DNA from: Typhlomys cinereus
Lineage: Eukaryota; Chordata; Mammalia; Rodentia; Platacanthomyidae
Length of the DNA stretch: 64,000 nucleotides
Assembly: GCA_023101885.1 (NCBI GenBank)
Contig: JALPQD010000213.1
Coordinates: 1,249,001 to 1,313,000, forward strand
Direction of reading: 5' to 3'
Shown here: piece after piece, positions 22,711-35,520 of the stretch
Layout: every line of letters begins with the position of its first letter
Numbering within the stretch: position 1 is the first letter of the stretch
The notes under the pieces: model-generated
The model's database searches: none
Told to the model about the DNA's origin: nothing
The model's input: only the letters and a program-made list of their open reading frames with translations
Position numbers and translations under genes: made by a program

Positions 22711-25434
22711 ATTTTAAAGAAGGCTGGGCTATTGGGATCTATCTTCAAAACTCGCTGGTGTGGAATTATTTTAGTCACTATTCCATAGCATTTGATTTTC
22801 ATCAACCTGCTGCTATTTCATGCACTGTAAGGATGATGAAAAGACTGCATCTTGGTGACTTGCTGCCAGTTGCAGGAGGTGAAGCGGTGCCCCATTCTGC
22901 ACTCCTGAGATAGGGATGTCCCTACCAGCTAATACGTGAACAGGGTCCCCTGGCTCTTTGTGTTCCACATCCATTTCCTCATCTCTGTTTATTCCCATAA
23001 AGATACAAGACAAGAGCTTCCTCATATACAGCATTACATACACTTAATGTTTAGTTTATTTTCATCTATAAAAGTGAGTAGGTGGTGGGTGCCCAAAGAA
23101 ACTGTTGCCTCTGGAAGTGCCCCCTTTCACGGCTATACAGGTTTCTGGTTTCAAGTCAGAAGCACGTCAAGTGGCAGCAGCCACAAAGAGACTGCAGGGG
23201 TAGAAAAGGTGTAAGAGGCATCTATGGCAGTACTGCTCTAGGGTTGGTAGAGAGGCAGGGGCACTGACTCAAGTATCTCTCACAGCGGTGTGTGGCTCAC
23301 ACTTGTAGTTCTCCCAATGCTGGTCACAAATAAGTAATTGTGTCCCGTGAGGTTTAAAGGCATGACTTAACATGCAGGAACATGAGCAGGCAGGGTCTGG
23401 GCAGAGGCCATTGCTTCTCAAGCTCAGGTGCTTAATCACCCTTGCTGGACCACGTGATGACTTGTGTGGAGTGTCAGGATGGTGGCTGAGGTTTGATGAC
23501 TAGACTCCTGAAGGCTATAGATCAGGGGCAGCGTCCATTCACCACAGATATGACACTGATTGCTTTAGGATGGTCCCATAAACCAAGGGCTCTGGCACCT
23601 CAGATTGGGAAGGGAGGATCCAGGGTATTTTACCTGCCACAATTTGTGAGTGGAGATGATTGAAAACCAGAAGATGGGATGCTAGAAGCTTGAATTGGTG
23701 ACTTAACATGGGCAGTCAGCCATTCATCTCATTTCACCCCTTGATTGCTGGAATTTGCATGAATATGTCTGGGTGCATGTCTCATCCAAACCTGTATTCG
23801 CTTTGAGCGGAGCTGGCATCTTGACTTTATTGGGGTTATTTTTCTTCTTCTAGAATGAATGCCTGATGAGGTTTGTTATTTCCTCCTATCATGTATCTCC
23901 ATGTTTCTAGATATAAAAAGGGACAAACATAAAGGAAAATGTGAAAGGAACAATGCAACATTCAGGTTTTTATTTTTTTCTGAAAGAGTTTGCTATCACT
24001 TTGGCCCAGGTGAAAGTTAATTTCTTATTTTGTCCAGGCTATTGTCCCCTCCTTTGTGAGGAGCCCAGCCCCCAGAGTTTCTACCTTGTTTCTGCTTACC
24101 CACATCTAATGAAACTGCATTATGAACTGGCTTAGCTGATCCTCCATTCATACATGGTCAGACTCACTTCCCATGTCTGAGAAGAAGAAATCCACATAGT
24201 CTTTTCCACATCACTCCTTCCAACTCCATGGCTTTTCTTTTGAGCTTTGCTGCTTTATTCTTGCTGGAAGTGAAATAAGAACTGATGTCTATTACAAAAC
24301 CATTCTTTCATTCTGCCCTGCTTCTCCACCCTGTTTCCAGCATATTTACTGGTTACTTTAGTAGTCAACCAAAAGAGGTGCAGAGACTGGGTAGTGAAGT
24401 TAGAGCAAATAATAAAAGTGAAATAAAAAAGATTATTTTCCATATTTTGAATGAGTGGTTGTAAATGCCATTGAGAATAAAAGAACACTAATTTTATTTA
24501 AAAAGAGAGACCTAAGATCTACAGACTCAGAAACCAGCTTTCTTTTATTGTGTGAAAAAATACAGATAGAATGAACCTGGCATTTATCAATCATGGTGAC
24601 ATGGATGTGTAGCCTAGCTTTTCCTGGCATACCGTTGTGAGCACAACTGTGTGCTGATACATCTGAGAAAAGAATATGCTTGAAAACAGCCACAGAATTC
24701 CTGTCACCTTGAGCTCATGGGACCTCTAGAATTAACTGACAAGTCCAGCCCATAATCCCCACCAGAAAAAGAGGCGATGAATCACATCCTCGCTGTAGTC
24801 ATTCCATGATTGGCTCACAAATCAACTACCACCACATTCTCTTGCTCCCAATTCTAGCTTATCTTACTGTCTGAAGGGCACAGGGAACTGTGGGAAGGTG
24901 CTAAGCTCACTATTTCCTCTTGCTGCTGTGGAAGCTTGAGAACATTTTCCTTGAATAAGTCATTTACTCTCCCTGCACCTCAGCCTTCTCTGGCGTGAGA
25001 TGGAGGTCATCGTACTGGCATATTTCAAAGGGTTATTGGGGAAAACTATCCGGTAAACCATTAGAAACCATTTTACAAATATGAAGTGCTTTACGCAGTC
25101 TAAACAATCTCGAAAGTGTAACTTCCGTATAGCTATCAAGTACTAGCAGCCCGGCCTTTCTATTTTTTCTGGGCATTTATCCTGTTTTCCTTTTTCAACC
25201 TGCCTTTTCACATTATTATATGGAGAAATACAATTGCTCTCCTTTCCTTATGACTAAGGGTTTGAGAGTCTCTTTAGGACCAGAGAGAAGCTCTCTTAGA
25301 TTACTTGTCCATTCAAGTGCAGGGAGTTCCACTGGACAATTGTCGTGGGGATTGGAATGTCTCTTCAGAAAAAAATGGAGTTAAAGTGAGACTTTAGATT
25401 ATTAAAACATCCACCATTAATATATGCCTTTGTT
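22711..25434. other. Single-copy region, nothing recognised
   Basis: About 2.7 kb with no clear transposon, RNA gene or convincing open frame. Frames of 60-100 codons occur on both strands but none has a recognisable feature. Confidence 0.4.
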
Positions 25435-25454
25435 TTGCTGATTTTTCTGATAGA

Positions 25455-25587
25455 ATTTCAGTCTATAGTGCAGGTTGATTCAGAGCTCTTTGTGCAGCTC
25501 AGGCTGGCTTCAAAGTCATGGCAATCCTTCCACATCAGCCTCCCAGGTTCTGGGACTACAGATATGAATCACCATGCCCAGCTCAAA
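25455..25587 (-). repeat. B1-like (7SL-derived) monomer, antisense
   Basis: The complement carries 'gggcatggtgattcatatctgtagtcccagaac'-type sequence, in which the B1/Alu left-arm blocks can be recognised (forward 25500-25587: caggctggcttcaaagtcat, cctcccaggttctgggacta). It is strongly diverged, consistent with a proto-B1. Confidence 0.65.
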
Positions 25588-26209
25588 AACTCATTTATTA
25601 GTAACAGAAATACTTGATTATGAGAGTCTGTTGTTATTAGCATAGATGTCCAAAATGTAATAATCATTTTTTCCACCTGCTTTTACTTGTGACATTATAA
25701 GTGAGAGCTGTGAGCTTTCAATCCACTCATGAAGAAACTGCCTCACACTCCATTGTAATGGGAGGAGAAACCCATACTTATGAACCAAATCTGAGTCTCT
25801 ATTTTCTATGGCACACAGCCATTACCACTCCTTTTGGATCTTAGAAGTATTCAGATATATGATATGAAAAAATGAAAAAATCTTGTCGGGCATTTTTTCC
25901 AAAAGAGAAAAGGTACTATACAGTCAAGATGCCAGTCATTCCATCCACTATTCCAAGCTTTTTTCATCATTCAGTAAGAGAGACAACTAACAAGACCCAG
26001 ATTTACTGCTAATATTTGGAGGTCAAGTTCTATCTTGTACTGTGGAAACAAGTTATACTGCTTCTCCATCACTTCTAGACAGCCATTTGTTACATTAAAA
26101 ATACAGAATTTAAGGCAGGTATTTTGCCTTATGGCTTTTGAAAGTAGAACCCCTAACTTTCTTAACATTAGTAAATTTTTGCTCTGTGAATTTTCTTTCA
26201 GAAGCTGAC

Positions 26210-26618
26210 TGTGATGGTTAGTATTAACTGTCAACTTGGTAGAATCTAAAAACACCTTGGAGACAAGCGTTTTGGCATCTTCAGTGGGATGATCTAGAGT
26301 ATGCTAACCTCTGTGAGGGATTATCTTAATTAGATGAATCAGTATAGTATGGCCCATTGTCCTTGTGGAAGGGACCATTTTCTACATAAGGAAACATGAA
26401 CTGTATGAAATGCAGGAGGCAGGCTGAGCAACAGTAAAGTATTCATTGCTTCTTGCTTCCTGATTGTGAATGGGATGTGACCAGCTGCTGGAAACTCCTG
26501 ACACCATCCCCATGATGGATTGTATCCTCAATGCCTGAGCCAGAATAAACCCTCTGTCCCTTAAGTTATTTTTTTGTCAGGACATTTTATCACAGAAACA
26601 GGAAAAGAAACTAAGACA
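26210..26618 (+). repeat. Solo LTR, ERVL/MaLR type
   Basis: Starts TGTGATGGTTAG, ends ...ACTAAGACA, and is flanked by ctgac (26205-26209) and cttac (26619-26623), a 5-bp duplication with one change. The 3' part has the usual order for this LTR class: 'agaataaaccctctgtccc', then ttaag, then tttgtcaggacattttatca. The opening block matches the class of ERVL LTRs beginning TGTGATGGTTAAT. No internal region is present. Confidence 0.78.
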
Positions 26619-26623
26619 CTTAC

Positions 26624-28257
26624 CAAAGAGAAAGGATTCTAAACGGGAGCATATGCCTGAGAAATTTACAAAGCACTTTCTGAGAAATTTACAAAGCACT
26701 TTCTGGAATAGTCACAGGAAGATATAGAAATGAATTTATGAAACGCAATCATCACATTTTACAGCTGGGTAAGTTTGGCCAGGGGTTATAACTTGATTGC
26801 TAAGCCAAAAGAATTATTTATTCAGAGATGTTAAGATCCCTGAAAGCATTGTAAACCTTTTTTTATCTGTTATAGCTAATTGAAATCAACATATGAAAAA
26901 GAAATATGGAGAGATTAGGAAAAAAAAGGTGTTTTAAAATAATAGCTTTCAAAGTAGACAATCAGAACATGCAGATACATATAAACTAAAATGAAAATCT
27001 AGAAAATAATCTCTGTAAGTTGAATATTTTTATCCCAATTCATTCAAATTTACTCAAAATTTCTATTTATTCAAAGACTTTATTTTTTGAAACACATACT
27101 ATGCAACTAGAACCTCACTTTTGTCTCTTTTAAAAACATACCTAATAACTGTGCCGAGATAATATTCTTATCACCAAGGGGTTTACCCCTTAGCAAGTGT
27201 ATTTCTTGAATGTTGTAAAGAACTGTATATTTACATGAATATGTTCCTATTGTTAAGTCTAAGATCACCCAGGATCCTATGTGCCTGCTGTGCAAACCCA
27301 GTGTTCTCCATCAGCATTAATGAAGGAACATACTTACTTAAGAGGAACAGGATTATTAACTTGAGAATAGTTTTAGAAACAGATCCTGTTTCATGAATCG
27401 GTGAGGACAGTCCACCCACCACCACCTCACTGCCACTAGCGATTTTGCTTTCTGTTTGAGATTGAGCCTTTTGCATTGCTCAAACTCTAAGAACAAAAGA
27501 GAGTTCTTTATCTTTAAAAGAAATCTCCATTTGGTTCAACTTACAGAACAGGGGGAAAATTGCTATATTTATCAAGGGTGATTTTGTTTTCCAAGTCTGT
27601 AATTCGAAACTGAAGAATGCAAGACTACACACATCAGGTATGTCTAGCAAAATAACAGCAGCAGTCGCAAATCATAGACATTTGTCATTCCTTAGAGCTC
27701 TCTGACAGTTCTGACAATTCATTAGGTTGGGTGGAAAAGAGGTTTCGAAAGCAAAGAAAGGATCACAGGTAGGAGAGTTGCTTCTGCATGATCCAGTAAT
27801 GGTTGATTTGTATCATGCGGGTGATGGATACACTCTTCAGATTCAACTCAGCAGAGTCGTTCCCCTCACACTTTTCTTGATTTCCCCACCCCTAGCTTTC
27901 TTTAGGAGGTTCTGAAAGGTAGTTTCACACACACTCCATTAGCATTTTCTCCAAAGAAGATTCTTTGTGGAGGCAGAGTGAGTTAGGGAGACACGCTTCC
28001 TAATTTCTAGCTGCCAGGTGACCATAACTTGCCTGTATGTCTACATTCCAATAATTGAACCATGAGCCATAACAAGTGGACAACTGATCATTTCCATTCT
28101 GGCTGCACAATTCTATATATTGAATGAGTATGAAGGGTTTTTCACCACTGCTCTCCCTGTCTTAATTCTCTAGAATATGATTAAAAACTAACTGCAGGCA
28201 TTGGACTTCTAATTATCTCTTGCTTATTTGCTCATCCTTCTTAGGATAGAGAATTAA
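26624..28257. other. Single-copy region with a small perfect duplication
   Basis: The start of this stretch carries a 23-bp unit repeated perfectly in tandem (26657-26679 and 26680-26702, beginning ctgagaaatttac). Otherwise nothing was recognised. Confidence 0.5.
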
Positions 28258-28575
28258 GACATATATATATATATACATAAATGGTGCATGTGAGTGTTTA
28301 TGTACATGTAGGAAGCCAGAATGCAGCCTCGGATACCTTTCCTCAATCACCTTCTACTTGGAGGTACAGTCTCTTGTTGACCTAGAGCATTAGTAAACAG
28401 GCCAGTGTAGATGGCCAGCAGCCTCTAAAGATCCATCTATCTCTGCCTCGTCTTTAGCCATTACTGGAATAGTGAGCACACACACCTAGCTTTTTATGTA
28501 GGTTCTGGGAATCAAACCTGGTTCTCATATTTGTGAGGCAAGAACTTTACTGACTGAGACTTCTCCACACCCCAC
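28258..28575 (-). repeat. B3/B4-type SINE
   Basis: The tRNA-like head is the complement of 28530-28575 (actttactgactgagacttc). A middle block with 'tctctgcctcgtctttagcc' and a TG/TA-rich tail at 28258-28310 complete the usual order. It is old and diverged. Confidence 0.55.
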
Positions 28576-28956
28576 AAACATCAATTACAGCAAAGAAATG
28601 TTTCTATGTTTGACTTGGGACATACATCACTAGAGCTAAAACAATTTGGCCTTTAGTTACAGGTGACTCCAATGTGAAACACTCACTTTATGATCATAGA
28701 TTCAGTTAATTAAAGTGTGTACTTCTTGTGTCTATTCTGTGAGCATATCTCTAAGTGAAACTAAGACCTGTAAATATACTGGCTACTCCCTGGGGATTTA
28801 CATATATACCAAGCTTTAACCAACCAAAAGTTTGAAGACACCGAGCCATGGTAGTACATAGTTGCTTATTCTTCAAGTCGTTCTTAAACCCCCTAGCCAT
28901 GGAGGAATTATCCAAATCCTAGAGGTTATCTGGTAAAGAAAGAAAGAGAAAAACAG

Positions 28957-29284
<328 letters not shown>

Positions 29285-29528
29285 AAGTTATAGTATCTCT
29301 TAGAGGTGAGAGATGCCTTATATTCAGTACATCCGTAATTGAACTGAGTAGCTACTCATACATGCTATGATTGGTCTGGAAAAATGGCCAAACATTGAGG
29401 AATTACCAGAAAAAGACTTCCCTGAAGAGGTAATATTTGCAATGAGATTGAGTATCATGGTACCCATCAGAGAGAATTAATTTCCATCTCCTCATTTTGC
29501 CAACCACCTTTTCCTTATCATAAAAAAT

Positions 29529-29870
29529 GTCTGATTAATAATGTAAAGAGGAAAGTTTTATTATATTTGGCTCATGGTTTTGGAGGTTCCAGTCTCACAT
29601 TAGGCATGATCCATTGCTTTGTGCCTATGGTAGGGATACCATGAGAAAATGTAGGAGAGCAGGAGCTAGATAAAAATTCTTTTGTTGAGAAAGAAAAAGA
29701 GAGGAAGAGAAGATACTCACAATATCTTTTAGGAAACCACCAAGTCACCTGGAGACCTTCCACCAAGTCTTACATCTCATAGGTTCCACTTCCCACTAGT
29801 GCTATCCTGAAACAAAGTCTTTACTATATGGACCTTTGGTGGACACTGATGTAATCTACAGCACTTGTGT
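29529..29870 (-). repeat. MaLR-type LTR (MST/MLT-like), antisense
   Basis: The block 29545-29600 (aagaggaaagttttattata ... ggctcatggttttggaggtt) is the complement of an LTR 3' end. The right part (caccaagtcttacatctcat ... ctttggtggacact) corresponds to the LTR 5' half in that class. Boundaries are approximate. Confidence 0.55.
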
Positions 29871-30373
29871 TTCAGGGAGACTAAAAAAGGGCAGACTAAG
29901 TATGACTTGGATGAGGTGAAAAGTGAGCCAACAAGAGTATCTGTGACCTAGTTTTAGGAATTCAGGTTGTTCTCTGTGTCTAGAAAAATATATGAGACAT
30001 GGTATGCCAATGAAGATTTATTACTAACAGAACCAGTGAAGGCGAACAAGGCTTGAGATAGAGGTTGAGAAGTTGATGGGAGCCATGCCATAGAGGGTCC
30101 TGGGAGCATGAAAAATTGAGTGAAGTAGCTATTCCAAGCTTTTCTTGAAGAGGCACTAAGCAGAACATGGATAGCACTGCATTTGCATTTTGCATGCATG
30201 TGTGTGAGTGCAGTGATTATATTTGTATTTTAAAATGCATAGCATATGTGTGTCTGTGTATGTGTGTGTATACACATGAGCACACATGTATGTATGTCTG
30301 TGTTTGCATTGGAAGGATGAAAACTGATAGGAGTCCAAGCTGTAGGAAAATCCTCATCAAAATGTAAAGTCCC

Positions 30374-30585
30374 AGGGACTGGAGAGGTGGCTCAGAGGTT
30401 AAGCCTCTGCCTTGCAGGCAGAAGTCCTGAGTTTGGATCCTAGACCCCATGTATAGATGCCGGGCGGAAGCGGGGGCGGCTTGTATTTCCGGTCCTGGTA
30501 GGGCAGAGCCTGTGAATCCTGGGGCAGAGTAAACAAGGAGGAGGTGGAGGCATCCATGTTAGTTCCCGAATTCACCCGTGGTTCT

Positions 30586-30642
<57 letters not shown>

Positions 30643-30666
30643 TGAATAAATAATAAAAGAAATAAA
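30374..30666 (+). repeat. Young B2-like SINE, copy 2
   Basis: Head 'gggactggagaggtggctca' (A box), B box at about 30427-30440, GC-rich body (gccgggcggaagcgggggcg), a (CA)n block at 30590-30640 and the tail attgaataaataataaaa. Flanks aaatgtaaagtccc (30360-30373) and aaacataaagtccc (30667-30680) form a 14-bp duplication with two changes. Confidence 0.9.
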
Positions 30667-31119
30667 AAACATAAAGTCCCCATAGTTCCCATTTGAAAAC
30701 AATTCTTAGAAACATTATATTTAACTGTAAAAATATATTCTTACTAAATAACCAATAACTTGACCTATAAAACCAGTGTTACTATGAGAAAAATACAGCG
30801 AGTCTTGAGTAGACTATTAAACATAGACATGCCATCTTCTTATCAATTTAATTGAAGTTATTCTGTCACAATGACAGCTCGTCAGACATTCCGTCAGTCA
30901 GTATATTCTGACATTACATGTAATGAGAGGTCATGTAAACCCAAAAGGCAAAAATCTACTTATTTTTATGACTTCACTATTTTACTCCTGATTAGAATGA
31001 TCTTGTAGCTACTGTAGCAGTATATAATATTATTAAGAATGTGAAATATTAATAACCACAAAACCCCAAATCCTGACAATACAGATAATGAGCTGGAGAC
31101 GTATCTTTACAGAATTAAA

Positions 31120-31440
31120 ATTTATCTAAATTATAAGCCAATTTCAGAAAGAAAAAATATTGTATGCTTTCTTTTATATATGGTTCCTAGATTATACACA
31201 CACACACACACACACGAAAGCATGTATATACCCATATATATAGCACAAAAGTAGAAGCAAAACTGTACAGAGGAATAAAGAGGACTAATGGGAAAGGTGA
31301 AAAGGGAGGATGGCAAGAATGAGGAGAAGATGCCTAACATACAACTTGCACTTGTATGAGATGCTCATATATAACACAATGAAATGTGCAAGGAGTGTGT
31401 GCAGCAAAAAATGTACACAATGAATGCATAGACTTTAAAA
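31120..31440 (+). repeat. L1 3' end with internal CA run
   Basis: The order 'tgtatgctttcttttatata', then 'ggttcctagattata', then (CA)n at 31195-31215, then gaaagcatgtatataccc and a purine-rich stretch is that of the ORF2 tail plus 3'UTR of an older rodent L1 lineage. No coding frame is left. Confidence 0.5.
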
Positions 31441-31447
31441 GACAAAT

Positions 31448-31535
31448 AAATGAAGGATGTGGCTCATTAGTAGAGTGTGGTTTAGCATGTGCAGTCATGA
31501 TTCAATGACCAGTGTCACAAAAAGAGAAAAACAAG
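31448..31535 (+). repeat. ID-like SINE, degraded
   Basis: 'gatgtggctcattagtagag' followed by 'agcatgtgcagtcatgattc' and a short A-rich tail matches the A-box/B-box layout of ID elements (tRNA-Ala/BC1-like). It is too diverged to be a transcribed gene. Confidence 0.5.
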
Positions 31536-32639
31536 GAAATTCTAGAACTGAAAACGTGATTTTTATTTACTTGAGATATCAATAGATGATTTTAGCACTA
31601 GATTGGAAAGCTGGGTGGTAAGTAGAATGGTGAGAACAGGGGGAAGAAAATGACTACATAAAATATAGTAGAAACAGTGAAGAAGCATAGCCTCCTCATG
31701 ACTGAAGTTTCAGAAAGAGAGAATAGAACAGATATAACGTGAGCGACATTTGCGTAGAAACTGAGCAATATTTCTTCATTTGATGAAAGTTACTCAGTCA
31801 CAAGAATGAAAAGCATAGGGAATTCTAACTCTAGGACCAAAGTAAAACTAAGCTAAAAGAAACATCACCTAGTACAGACTGCTAAGTGGGTAGAGAGACT
31901 AAACCCCTTTTACCCTTGCAACCAGACAAGATAAATCATGAATCCTCTAGTGATAAAGAAACTCCCTGGGGACTCAGTGTCTATGTGCGTGTGTGAGTAT
32001 TTAAAAGATAAAATAAGAATAAAATGCAATTATCTAAAACTGTGTCATCTGTCTCCAGTTCAAAATATTAATTGTTAAATATTAATTAATAAACAAAATG
32101 GAAAAGCAGGAAATATTTATTTTAAAGAATCACATTTATATATTGGAAAAGACTGATAATGTAAGATAGTTTTCAAAGACTGCTAAAGAACAAGAAATAA
32201 TGCAGATATTACTAATGTTTGTTGAAAATATTAAGGATATAATCAGTATAATAATTGTAAAAGAATCACTTTTGTTTTAAATAATTAAAACTTTGTAAAT
32301 TACACACACTAACAGAAGAACCACTTCCTTACAGCATTGTATAAATTATAAATCTATGAAACTGAATCTATCATCTGTCTTTGAATCCAAACAAGAAAGT
32401 TTCTGTCCAAAATATATGCTCTTGTGGTCATACTCTTGAATTCTTCAAAATATTTGAAATACGGCATTATTCTTATACAAAATTTTAAAGAAAAGGGAAT
32501 ATTTTTGTTTGTTTAGGGAAAATACGAAATTTTATTTCAAAATATGTTACAGGCATTGTAAGAAAAAAAGCTATAGATGAATTATCTGCCCAGCAGAGAC
32601 AAAATTCTTAATTAAATAATATTGAAGAATCCATCTACA

Positions 32640-33320
32640 CTAAATTTTTTTTTAAAAAATCTGGAAAATGAGTTTGGTTTAACCTAAGGAATCAATCAAA
32701 TTAATTAAGGTAACATAAAGAGGAAAATATGAACATATCATATTTGATAAAATTCAGCACTTACTCCTGATTTAGCAAGTTATTAGTCATTACAAGAGAG
32801 CTAGGCCAGTTTGATAAAGAATATCAGTGGAAAATGTAATTAACTTTATACTGAGTTATAAAATTATAGTTTTTTTTTAAATTATTCACAATGAAACAAG
32901 GATTCCTGACATGCATGATTGTATTCAAGGCTGTTATTCTCAAAGTTTTAGGCAACTGATGCCATAAAGCAAATAAAAAGGATCTATATTCATAGTGAAA
33001 AGATAAAACTACGATTACCTGCTTAGAAAACTAATCCATAGCACCACTCAAAGAGAAATTCAGTAGAATCACTGGATAGGGTCAAATTCAAAAATTTATC
33101 CCATGTGTTAGCAATAAATAATTTGAGATTAAGCTAAAACAATATCTACAGAAAAAATAATTTGTTATTGAAATTTAATATAAATTTTGTAAAATGATTT
33201 GAAACCAAAATTCTAACAATGATAAAATTAGAAGAAAAAACAAATACACAAAAATAAATTTAATAAAGAAACAACCATAGAGAGTACAGTGACAATACAA
33301 AATATATCAGATCACCTAAA
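32640..33320 (+). repeat. Ancient L1 ORF2 fragment, 5' piece
   Basis: A-rich sense-strand sequence contains decayed pieces of L1 reverse-transcriptase coding DNA: 'gataaaattcagcac', then 'caatgaaacaaggattcctg', then 'agcaaataaaaaggatctat', in the correct order. No frame survives. It is interrupted by the antisense insertion that follows. Confidence 0.5.
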
Positions 33321-33735
33321 CATTTTATTTACTTATCCATTAATTTATTTACTTATTTTTCTGTAGTCTTTTTAATTAATTAATTAATTAATTAATTTCT
33401 TCCACTCATACAAAGTTGATAAGTACCCCATTCCCTTCCTTCCCTCCACCCTTCCCTGGATCCCCTTGCTCCCTCCCCTCTTTTCCCTTTCCTTTCCCCC
33501 TTTCTCCCAGTGCTTCACCCCACCCCCCATTCCTGGAGCAGCCTTTAGTGTGCATGTCAAACTTCCCTCTGGGTCCTCTTCTCTGATGAGGTGTAAGGAC
33601 TCAGAGGCATTGCCTGGAGCTCTTTTTTGTGGTCCCCTTTAGTATAAGAACACTATTGTGGCTTTTAATCCCACAGGCACTAGGATTCTGTACCAAGTCT
33701 TAAGCCCAGGATATTTGGCATGATTTGCAAGTATT
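33321..33735 (-). repeat. 5'-truncated L1 3'UTR, same family as the full-length copy, antisense
   Basis: The complement of 33410-33620 aligns with the 3'UTR of the full-length L1 at about 51715-51910: 'gtccttaca(c/t)ctcatcag', then 'aggacccagag', then 'aagtttga', then a purine-rich tract, then tttgtatgag. The tail is an A/T-rich (TTAA)n run at 33373-33398. It sits inside the older sense L1 fragment. Confidence 0.8.
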
Positions 33736-34300
33736 CATAAAATAAAGCACTTTGGAAATTTTGTTTGTCACAACCAAATGAATAGGAAAAAAATTTCAAA
33801 CAGAAACTTCAGAAAACACACAGACTAGGGATAAACACCAAAAAAACCTTGCAGAATATCTTGGTCACTTAAATATATTGACATTCCACTAAAATACTAT
33901 TATATAGGAACCACTTGAAATTGCTGAATTAGAAAGATTAGTCAAGCAAAAATTTGACTTAGATGGAGAATTGAAATTTTATGCTTGTGGAGCATAAATT
34001 TGTGCAAGGAATTTTGTCAAACTATTTTGGACTATCTCTAAAGATTAATCCATTCTTGTGCTAAGGTTCAGTGATTCCTCTGTAGTTATATTCTAAACTT
34101 GCACCAAAAATATATATTAAGAAGTAAGTGCAAGAATAATTGTGGTAATTTATTCCTACTTAAAACCAACTCAACCAGCCCAAAAGGACATCAATTGAAG
34201 AACATGCAAATAAACTATATCTAGGTAACTGACCAGTGGAATACTATTTAGCAGAGACTGAATCACTTCTAAGTATACAAATTCAGCTAAATTTTAGCAA
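33736..34300 (+). repeat. Ancient L1 ORF2 fragment, 3' piece
   Basis: Continues the host of the antisense insertion. 'ccagtggaatactatttagc' at 34232-34251 is the decayed counterpart of the MEYYLAI-coding block near the ORF2 end. Other parts are only A-rich and unaligned by eye, so the boundaries are uncertain. Confidence 0.45.
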
Positions 34301-34434
34301 CAGGATGTTCAATCAAAGAAACTGGTAACTTTATGACCTGACATGTTAGAACATCACTATTTGCTCCATCCATTACCTAAAGGGCTTAAGAGCAAAGACA
34401 TATATTGCAATCTATTTCCTTCATCACTTTTCTG

Positions 34435-34690
34435 AACATGTATGTACATGCACACAGGTATATGCATACATGCATACACACATGTATACACACAGATGCA
34501 TACATAAGTACATATATGCATGTGCTTGCATGTAGGTATCCACATATGCACACATGTATATGCACACATGTATACATGTGCACTCACATGCACACATACA
34601 CATATGGGTACCCATATGTACACATGTCTTCATACTTACATGTGTACAAACAGGCACACAGTAGCACACACAGGTACAGACACATGTAGT
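34435..34690. repeat. CA/TG/TA alternating low-complexity tract
   Basis: About 250 bp of mostly alternating purine-pyrimidine sequence (acatgtat, catgcatac, cacatgtata motifs), rich in short self-complementary words. Frames on both strands read as H/T/Y/C-rich junk. Confidence 0.85.
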
Positions 34691-35099
34691 TTACACTGCT
34701 TCATTGACTGTATTATAAGATAATGTGATGTGATTTATTTACAATTTCATTTGTTTGTGGTTTTAAAATTGCTAAGTGAAAAAAATCAAAATATTGATCA
34801 ACTTTGAAAAATATCGAAGATGCTGTATGTCCTGCATTATCAAATACTCAGCCAAGAATCCATTTTTCATCCAAAATAAACAAGCACATACATGGAAAGA
34901 CATTGCTAAGTGATCGCACCTGCGTATTTGAAGTTGTGATGTGTGTGGGAGTTATGCAATCCCAGTGCCACAGATATTGAACACACTGTGGAGCGCTAAT
35001 CCATGCAAGGGAGGCTAATTTTTCTCCCTCTCTGTCCACATAGGTAGGGAAGGAAGCAAACATATGCACACTACATGCGTGCTTCTGGAAAGACAGGCA

Positions 35100-35520
35100 G
35101 TTTAGCTTGAATAATTCATTGTTTGTGGAACTGGTAATTGGAATTAAACTTCAGCTCCATCATTGCAGCTCTGAGCAGTATTTGAAAATAGAGAGCTGAG
35201 CACATCAAGCTGTTGTTTCTTCTGCAGTCGTCAGACATACCCATTGTCAAGCTGCATAAGCATTAGTGTCACCGTGTGGGACAACGTGAACACTGACAGG
35301 TACTTCCAGGCACAGCGCTGATGAGGTCAAATACCCTTAAACCTGCCTTGTTTTCTGATCTTTTAATCGCATTCAACTTGACGGTGGCCCATCGCACAAG
35401 GCTTTCTGACAGTGTGTCACAGCATGTGACAGTAAAATATTTTGATTTTTTACTATTTGATGATATTTTGGATCTCTTGCAGCCTTTTGTTGCAAGCACA
35501 ATGTTTTAGAGAAAATGGGA
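35100..35520. promoter_or_regulatory. Candidate conserved non-coding island
   Basis: Repeat-free, high-complexity sequence with homeodomain-type cores (gaataattcatt, ggtaattggaattaaa near 35131) and 'gacagtgtgtcacagcatgtgaca' symmetry near 35408-35431. It stands out between SINE/L1-rich blocks. The call is by composition only. Confidence 0.3.

Noticed and set aside
30374..30450. tRNA gene at the SINE head
   Set aside because: A- and B-box-like words are present but no cloverleaf with acceptor stem and anticodon arm can be drawn. It is a tRNA-derived SINE head.
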